Of a stretch of 64,000 nucleotides of DNA, positions 59,240 to 64,000 are shown one piece after another; the stretch's first letter is position 1; each line of letters begins with the position of its first letter. The stretch is from the NCBI GenBank assembly GCA_902790625.1, contig CADASP010000009.1, positions 221,937 through 285,936 on the forward strand, given 5' to 3'. The notes beneath the pieces were generated by a model. It searched no databases. It was not told the DNA's origin and saw only the letters and a list, made by a program, of their open reading frames with translations. This DNA is from an uncultured Prevotellaceae bacterium. GTDB lineage: Bacteria; Bacteroidota; Bacteroidia; Bacteroidales; Bacteroidaceae. Both the position numbers and the translations under genes were made by a program.

Positions 59240-59962
59240 TTACTCCTCCTTAGCTTTAGTTTTCATTTCAGGGCAGCAGTCCTTCGACTTGTTGTCAGTG
59301 CAGCACGAGTCTTTTTTCTCTGAGTCGCAGCAATCACGATGCGACGAGTTCAGAAATCGTTGCGCAGCAGCCTTCAGTCCCTGCTTTATCATGTCGTTCA
59401 CGCCGTTGCTGGTCAGCGTGGCACCCGTCACGCAGTCCACCTGTGTCGTAGGGTCTTCCACGTTCTTCACCACTGCGAGGGCCACTTCGCCATTGGCAAA
59501 GACCTTCTTGCCGATAAACTTCTCCTGCCAGGCTTGCGAGTCCTTGATTTCTGCTCCCAAGCCAGCCGTCTCGCTCTCGTGGTTGAAATAGGCGCCATAG
59601 ACGGTGGGCTCCTCTTCGCCATGAATGGCGATATAGCCACTGATGCCGCCCCAGAGTCCCATGCCCTTCAGGCTGAACACCATGATTTCCTCGCCATCAA
59701 CAAGGCAGGCATAGGCTTTTTGCCCATCAACGTCGGTCTCGGCCTTCACCACCTCGGCATATTTGGCTTCTGCGTCGGCATCGTTCAGGCCACGAATGTT
59801 GAGCGAACAGAGAATCTGTTTCTTCACGTCAAGTGCCACGTTGGCCTCCTGCTTCTCCTTCAGCGCTGAAGAGACGAAAGCCAGCAGGAAGGCCACGATG
59901 ACCACCAGTATCGTACTATATATAATAATGTACGCGTTGGAGTTTGTATTCAGCTTACTCAT
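59240..59962 (-). CDS. nqrC: Na+-NQR subunit C with a Cys-rich tail
   Basis: NqrC carries a covalent FMN facing the periplasm. The 240-residue protein has one N-terminal membrane helix (about 10-30) and the flavinylation motif DCVTGATLTSNGV, the Thr of TGAT-L-T being the likely FMN attachment site. After the usual end (KAAAQRFLNS) it continues with about 32 residues containing three CC pairs (DCCDSEKKDSCC ... KDCCPEM). This is a small metal-binding-like tail that I do not know from standard NqrC. It overlaps nqrB by 4 bp. Confidence 0.95.
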   Translation of the reverse strand: MSKLNTNSNAYIIIYSTILVVIVAFLLAFVSSALKEKQEANVALDVKKQILCSLNIRGLNDADAEAKYAEVVKAETDVDGQKAYACLVDGEEIMVFSLKGMGLWGGISGYIAIHGEEEPTVYGAYFNHESETAGLGAEIKDSQAWQEKFIGKKVFANGEVALAVVKNVEDPTTQVDCVTGATLTSNGVNDMIKQGLKAAAQRFLNSSHRDCCDSEKKDSCCTDNKSKDCCPEMKTKAKEE

Positions 59963-61119
59963 TTTGTACCTCCTCTCTTCACTCGTTTACTAATATTGCG
60001 CTCCACCACGAAGTGGTCGATGGTGGGAGCAAACATGTTCATCAGCAGGATGGCAAGCATCATACCCTCAGGATATCCGGGGTTCATCACGCGTATGACG
60101 ATGGCCATCACGCCAATCAGCAGACCATAAATCCACTTGCCCGACTCGGTGCGCGCCGAGGTGACGGGGTCGGTGGCCATGAACACGGCACCGAAGGCAA
60201 ATCCGCCCAGCACCAGATGTTCGTACCAAGGAATGACAGTGGAGCCTGTGGCAGAGAAGAAGGCGGCCGTAGCAGCGCCACCCACAAAGACGCTCAGCAT
60301 GGTCTTCCACGATGCGATGCCCGTGACGAGCAGCAGCACGGCGCCCAGGGCGATGGCGATGACGCTGGTCTCACCGATGCTGCCGGGGATGAAGCCGCAA
60401 ATCATGTCGCAGAGCGATGCATCAGGCTGTACGCCCAAGCCCACCTGTGCCAGTGGCGTGGCCGAGGTGAAGCCGTCGACGAGCGTGTTGCCCATCCCAA
60501 AAATGGTGTCCTGTGCCACCCACACCTTGTCGCCACTCATCATCGAGGGATAAGCGAAGAACAGGAAGGCACGGCAGATGAGTGCGGGGTTGAAGATGTT
60601 CATACCCGTTCCACCGAAGATTTCCTTACCAATGACGACAGCAAAAGCCACCGCGATGGCCAGTATCCACAGCGGGCAGTTCACGGGGATGATCATCGGG
60701 ATGAGGATACCGCTCACGAGGAAGCCCTCCTGAATCTCCTCGCCCTTCCACTGTGCCCAGGCAAACTCAATGCCCAGACCCACAATGTAAGAAACGAGAA
60801 TCTTTGGCAGCACGGCAAAGAAGCCATAGAAGAACACTTCGAAGAATCCTGCCGTGGCGAGGGTGCCAGCAGCCAAGTAGTTCTGATAGCCCACATTGTA
60901 CATGCCAAAGAGCAGGGCGGGCATCAGGGCGATGACCACCATGCTCATGATGCGCTTCGAGTCGATGGCATCATGGATGTGCACACCGTTCCTCGACGTG
61001 GTGTTTGGCACGTAGAGGAACGTCTCGAAACCGTCGAAGAGCGAGCGGAAAGCATGCAGCTTGCCGTCCTTCTCGAAGTTCGGTTTTATCTTGTTCAAAT
61101 AATTTCTTAGTGCGCTCAT
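59959..61119 (-). CDS. nqrB: Na+-NQR subunit B
   Basis: NqrB is the main ion-translocating and quinone-binding subunit and binds both covalent FMN and riboflavin. The 386-residue protein has about ten membrane helices. Characteristic segments are SFIPGSIGETS-type loops (here GFIPGSIGETSVIA), the MATDPVTSARTESGKWIYG region containing the FMN-bearing Thr, and GTGMNIFNPALICRAFLFFAYP. It is the second gene of the operon, 6 bp after nqrA. Confidence 0.96.
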   Translation of the reverse strand: MSALRNYLNKIKPNFEKDGKLHAFRSLFDGFETFLYVPNTTSRNGVHIHDAIDSKRIMSMVVIALMPALLFGMYNVGYQNYLAAGTLATAGFFEVFFYGFFAVLPKILVSYIVGLGIEFAWAQWKGEEIQEGFLVSGILIPMIIPVNCPLWILAIAVAFAVVIGKEIFGGTGMNIFNPALICRAFLFFAYPSMMSGDKVWVAQDTIFGMGNTLVDGFTSATPLAQVGLGVQPDASLCDMICGFIPGSIGETSVIAIALGAVLLLVTGIASWKTMLSVFVGGAATAAFFSATGSTVIPWYEHLVLGGFAFGAVFMATDPVTSARTESGKWIYGLLIGVMAIVIRVMNPGYPEGMMLAILLMNMFAPTIDHFVVERNISKRVKRGGTK

Positions 61120-61125
61120 AGTCGT

Positions 61126-62469
61126 TTATGCGTTTTCTTTACGTAAGTTGTTAAGTCCTTCACGCACAATGCGCTGCAGCTCCAGCTTCGAGGAATCCAC
61201 GAACTCGGCCAAGGCGAAATCCTCGGGAGCCACCTCGTAGATGCCCAGCTGCTCCATCTTGTCGATGTCGCCAGTGATGATGGCCTTGATGAGATACTCG
61301 CCATAGATGTCCATTGGCAGCACGCGGTCGTACTCGCCACTCATGATGATATGGCGCTCGCCGCCTTTCACGCGGGCATCGAGTGCATACTTCTTCTTGC
61401 CCTGCAGCCACGAGAAATAGCTGCGGTTGACCGAGAACTGCTTCAGGCGCGGCATAATCCAGCCGGCAAACTCGTCGGCGTCGTCGCCTTCGGGGATGAT
61501 GGTCACCTCCGACGAATGGGCACCCAGGAAACCGTCAGCAGTGGTTTGCCGCCCAGTGAGCACGTTGCCGTCGATGATGCGCACATGGTGGTCGGCATCA
61601 TAGCTGTTGGCCACCAGTGTGTGCAGCTCCTGCCCCACCAGCATTTCCACCAGACAGGGTTTCTTCACCTCGCTACCGCAGAGGGCCACCAGTCGGCGGA
61701 AGTCCACCATGCCGGTATTCAGCAGACGGCCGATGAAGAGCACCACCGTGGGGTCGCCGATGGTCCACACCACCTCGCCCTTGTTCACAGGGTTCAGATG
61801 ATTCACCTGCACACCCACATTGCCGGCAGGACAGGGTCCGTCGAAGACGGTCACCTCGGCATCCTTCACCGATTCCAGCGCAGAGCCGACGCCAACGCCC
61901 ACATAAACCTTGGCAATCTTCGAGAGGGCCGTGATGCCCGTCTGGAAGTCTTGCTCCTGACCTTTCACCTCCTGCTCGAAGCTGCAAGCCAGCGGTTTGT
62001 CTCTCAGTGCAGAAACAAAAATTGCCTTCGGCTGCGTTTCAGGATTGGTTGACACAGCATAAGGCAACTGGTTGATGTAGCCAAAGATACCAGCTTGAAG
62101 GAGCGCATCGACGACGGCCTTGCCATCCATCTGTGCCACGTTCTTCTTTCCAAAGTCTACGTAGCACTGCTCCTTGTCGGCCTCTACCTTCACACAGAGC
62201 ACCTTGCGGCGCTCGCCACGCTCCACAGCCGTCACACGGCCACTCACTGGCGAGGCAAAGCGCACATCAGGCCATTGCTTGTTCACAAACAGGGCCTCGC
62301 CAGCCTTCACCACGTCGCCCTCTTTCACCACCACCTTGGGGACGACCCCTTCAAAGTCGGCAGGCGAAAGGGCAAAACGGCCGCTGGGCTTCAGCACAAG
62401 CTTCTCGGCAGAAGCTGCGCCAGCCAGGCGGATGTCAAGGCCTTTGCGTAGTTTAATCACATTTGCCAT
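61126..62469 (-). CDS. nqrA: Na+-NQR subunit A
   Basis: NqrA is the cytoplasmic-side subunit implicated in quinone binding. From ATG 62469 (MANVIKLRKGLDIRLAG) the protein has 447 residues, normal for the family. An upstream in-frame extension overlaps the promoter and lacks conservation. Core segments are FEGVVPKVVVKEGDVVKAGEALF (barrel-sandwich domain), VGVGVGSALES and YFSWLQGKKKYALDARVKGG. It is the first gene of the operon. A -7 element lies 37 bp upstream. Confidence 0.95.
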   Translation of the reverse strand: MANVIKLRKGLDIRLAGAASAEKLVLKPSGRFALSPADFEGVVPKVVVKEGDVVKAGEALFVNKQWPDVRFASPVSGRVTAVERGERRKVLCVKVEADKEQCYVDFGKKNVAQMDGKAVVDALLQAGIFGYINQLPYAVSTNPETQPKAIFVSALRDKPLACSFEQEVKGQEQDFQTGITALSKIAKVYVGVGVGSALESVKDAEVTVFDGPCPAGNVGVQVNHLNPVNKGEVVWTIGDPTVVLFIGRLLNTGMVDFRRLVALCGSEVKKPCLVEMLVGQELHTLVANSYDADHHVRIIDGNVLTGRQTTADGFLGAHSSEVTIIPEGDDADEFAGWIMPRLKQFSVNRSYFSWLQGKKKYALDARVKGGERHIIMSGEYDRVLPMDIYGEYLIKAIITGDIDKMEQLGIYEVAPEDFALAEFVDSSKLELQRIVREGLNNLRKENA

Positions 62470-62505
62470 TCGATATATATTATTATGTTTATAGAAATCT
62501 CGCTG

Positions 62506-62513
62506 CAAAGGTA
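62506..62513 (-). promoter_or_regulatory. -7 element of the nqr operon
   Basis: TACCTTTG on the minus strand at 62506-62513, about 37 bp before nqrA. The -33 is degenerate (TTTCG near 62532-62536). Confidence 0.55.
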
Positions 62514-62639
62514 CAAAAATAGTGGCAGAAACGAAAGGAAAAAAAGATTTTTCTTTATCTCGATAAAGCAGATAACAGAAAATAATCGTGTTTTTTGCAC
62601 CGTTGAAAAGCAAACGCACACCACGGCAAAATTTGGAGC

Positions 62640-62696
62640 GCTCCAAATTTTAAAAAGTCAACGCCAAATTTTAAAAAGTCAACGCCAAATTTTGGC
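62640..62696. repeat. 21-bp GTTGACTTTTT repeat, copy set 2 (inverted)
   Basis: AAAAAGTCAACGCCAAATTTT units lie 21 bp apart (62652, 62673), the reverse complement of the set at 29854-29917. GCTCCAAATTT adjoins both sets. Confidence 0.8.
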
Positions 62697-62761
62697 GAGT
62701 CATGCCCCTATGCCAATTTACCATTGTGGGATGGGAAAATAGCAAAAAGTGAGGCGTTTCG

Positions 62762-62792
62762 TTGCAGATTCAGAGAAAAAAGCGTACCTTTG
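62762..62792 (+). promoter_or_regulatory. Promoter of hisG
   Basis: TTG (62762-62764), 20 bp, then TACCTTTG (62785-62792), about 45 bp before the hisG start codon. No attenuator-like His-rich leader peptide was seen. Confidence 0.65.
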
Positions 62793-62836
62793 CAACGATT
62801 TTTCAGAATAATAATACAAAAACATTCAATGTAGAC

Positions 62837-63691
62837 ATGAATCTAAGAATTGCTGTCCAATCCAAAGGCCGACTTTTCGACGACACGATGCACCTGCTGG
62901 CCGAGGCCGACATCAAGGTGGGGGCCACCAAGCGCACGCTGCTCGTAGCCGCAAAAGACTTCCCCCTGGAAGTGCTCTATCTGCGCGACGATGACATCCC
63001 GCAGAGCGTGGCCACAGGCGTGGCCGACATCGGCGTGGTGGGCGAAAACGAGTTTGTGGAGCGCGGAGCCGAGGCCGACATCATCTCTCGCCTGGGCTTC
63101 AGCCAATGTAGGCTGTCGCTGGCCATACCCAAAGAAGCCGACTATAAAGACTTGTCATGGTTCGAGGGAAAGAAGATTGCCACCAGCTATCCCGTCATCC
63201 TGAACCGCTTCCTCGACGAGCATCACATCGAGGCTAAGATTCACGTCATCACGGGTAGCGTGGAAATCAGTCCGGGCATAGGACTGGCCGACGCCATTTT
63301 TGACATCGTTTCGTCGGGGTCGACGCTCGTGAGCAACAATCTGCGCGAGGTGGAGGTGGTGATGCAGAGCGAGGCACTGCTGATAGGACATCCGGGAATG
63401 GCACCTGAGAAAAAGGCTATCCTGGAACAGATGCTGTTCCGATTCGAGGCTGTACGACAGGCTGAGGACAAGAAATATGTGCGTATGAACGCACCCAAAG
63501 CCCGACTGCAGGAGATTATCAGCGTGTTGCCAGGACTGAAGAGTCCCACGGTGATTCCGCTGGCCGACGATGAGTGGTGCTCGGTACACACTGTGCTCGA
63601 CGAACACCGCTTCTGGGAAATCATCGGACAACTGAAAGATTTGGGCGCTCAAGGCATACTGGTAACACCCATCGAAAAAATGATTCTTTGA
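62837..63691 (+). CDS. hisG: ATP phosphoribosyltransferase
   Basis: HisG catalyses the first step of histidine synthesis (ATP + PRPP). The 284-residue protein is the long, self-regulated form: MNLRIAVQSKGRLFDD, GVADIGVVGENEFVERG, the PRPP-binding ADAIFDIVSSGSTLVSNNL, and a C-terminal ACT-like histidine-sensing domain (LPGLKSPTVIPLADDEWCSVHTVL). The start is ATG 62837; an in-frame TTG upstream overlaps the promoter. The 300 bp downstream are tandem repeats. Probably hisD follows beyond the window. Confidence 0.96.
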   Translation: MNLRIAVQSKGRLFDDTMHLLAEADIKVGATKRTLLVAAKDFPLEVLYLRDDDIPQSVATGVADIGVVGENEFVERGAEADIISRLGFSQCRLSLAIPKEADYKDLSWFEGKKIATSYPVILNRFLDEHHIEAKIHVITGSVEISPGIGLADAIFDIVSSGSTLVSNNLREVEVVMQSEALLIGHPGMAPEKKAILEQMLFRFEAVRQAEDKKYVRMNAPKARLQEIISVLPGLKSPTVIPLADDEWCSVHTVLDEHRFWEIIGQLKDLGAQGILVTPIEKMIL

Positions 63692-63960
63692 CTGTAGGTA
63701 ATTGACTATAGACTGTAGGTTATTGACTATAGACTGTAGGTTATTGACTGTAGACTTTAGGTTATTGACTGTAGACTATAGGTTATTGACTGTAGACTGT
63801 AGGTTATTGACTGTAGACTGTAGGTTATTGACTGTAGACTGTAGGTTATTGACTGTAGACTGTAGGTTATTGACTGTGACTGTAGGTTATTGACTGTAGA
63901 CTTTAGGTTATTGACTGTAGACTATAGGTTATTGACTGTAGACTTTAGATAGTAGGCTAT
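63692..63960. repeat. 21-bp tandem array (three heptamers) after hisG
   Basis: A 21-bp unit, TTATTGACTGTAGACTGTAGG (TTATTGA + CTGTAGA + CTGTAGG), is repeated about eleven times with TATAGAC/TTTAGG variants, from just after the hisG stop. Because 21 is a multiple of 3, it reads through as an artificial repetitive frame. A possible ATG of the next gene lies at 63995. Confidence 0.95.
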
Positions 63961-64000
63961 TGACTTACAAAATAATATCGACTATAAACGATTCATGAAA

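Noticed and set aside
63702..63893. 63-codon frame repeating RLLTVDC
   Set aside because: It is the translation of the 21-bp tandem array, with no start context or non-repetitive part.
63692..63960. CRISPR array after hisG
   Set aside because: The units are contiguous 21-bp repeats without unique spacers, and no cas genes are nearby.

Overview
The window looks like chromosomal DNA from a Bacteroidales bacterium, most likely Prevotella-like (Prevotellaceae). Three observations support this. Promoters repeatedly show the Bacteroidetes form (TTTG, 19-23 bp, TAnnTTTG) and Shine-Dalgarno sites are mostly weak. The gene content is typical of the group: Na+-NQR, AsnA, rsfS-ftsH-cdsA, ExbB/ExbD, an OmpP1/FadL-like porin, and lipoproteins and secreted proteins with C-terminal sorting-like tails. 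Coding DNA is GC-rich, interrupted by an AT-rich island at about 26.0-30.1 kb. I see no rRNA, transposase, integrase, phage gene or CRISPR array. One tRNA (Gln, CTG anticodon) is present.

Layout. 0.8-2.9 kb: anaerobic ribonucleotide reductase nrdD, with no nrdG beside it. 3.1-6.9 kb: three secreted proteins, one with a fasciclin domain. 6.9-8.6 kb: a conserved unknown gene and a small MscS channel. 9.2-16.8 kb: polysaccharide degradation (GH13 pullulanase-like lipoprotein, PL11 rhamnogalacturonan lyase, PL1-like/FN3/autotransporter-repeat protein). 16.8-18.2 kb: thyA-folA. 18.3-21.2 kb, minus strand: exbB, a membrane protein, two exbD genes and an Lrp/AsnC regulator. 21.3-25.9 kb: RND efflux adaptor and permease; the permease is frameshifted at a C9 run. 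26-30 kb: AT-rich island with a WG-repeat-like protein, a small unknown gene and repeats. 30.2-33.9 kb: deoxyribonucleotidase, porin and a glycine-rich protein. 34.0-38.3 kb: prmA, a large MscS channel, asnA. 38.6-42.3 kb: tRNA-Gln, rsfS, ftsH, cdsA. 42.7-45.6 kb: 5'-nucleotidase-like protein, then riboflavin synthase behind a structured leader RNA candidate. 45.7-49.5 kb, minus strand: lipoprotein, pyrC, metallophosphoesterase, plsC. 49.6-52.3 kb: a membrane protein, divIC/ftsB-like gene, dnaX. 53.3-56.5 kb: cytidine deaminase and a three-domain secreted esterase/SGNH/HExxH protein. 56.7-62.5 kb: the complete nqrABCDEF operon. 62.8 kb to the end: hisG followed by a 21-bp tandem repeat.

The most striking feature is the amount and variety of intergenic repetitive DNA. 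It includes (i) short-unit tracts (mostly heptamers) whose unit differs from locus to locus, at least 17 of them, often between adjacent co-oriented genes and sometimes inserted in frame inside genes (pullulanase, RND pump, PL11 lyase) or forming gene ends; (ii) GC-rich palindromic elements with a shared ATAGTT at the start of the loop, two of them about 97% identical; (iii) an 80-bp element present in opposite orientations 47 kb apart; and (iv) several other dispersed families (GTTGAAAAGACG, GTTGACTTTTT, GTGGCGTCGCAGACA, REP-like GCCCC...GGGGC). No mobilising enzyme is visible in the window. All functional calls rest on reading the sequence and on family knowledge; no database search was run.
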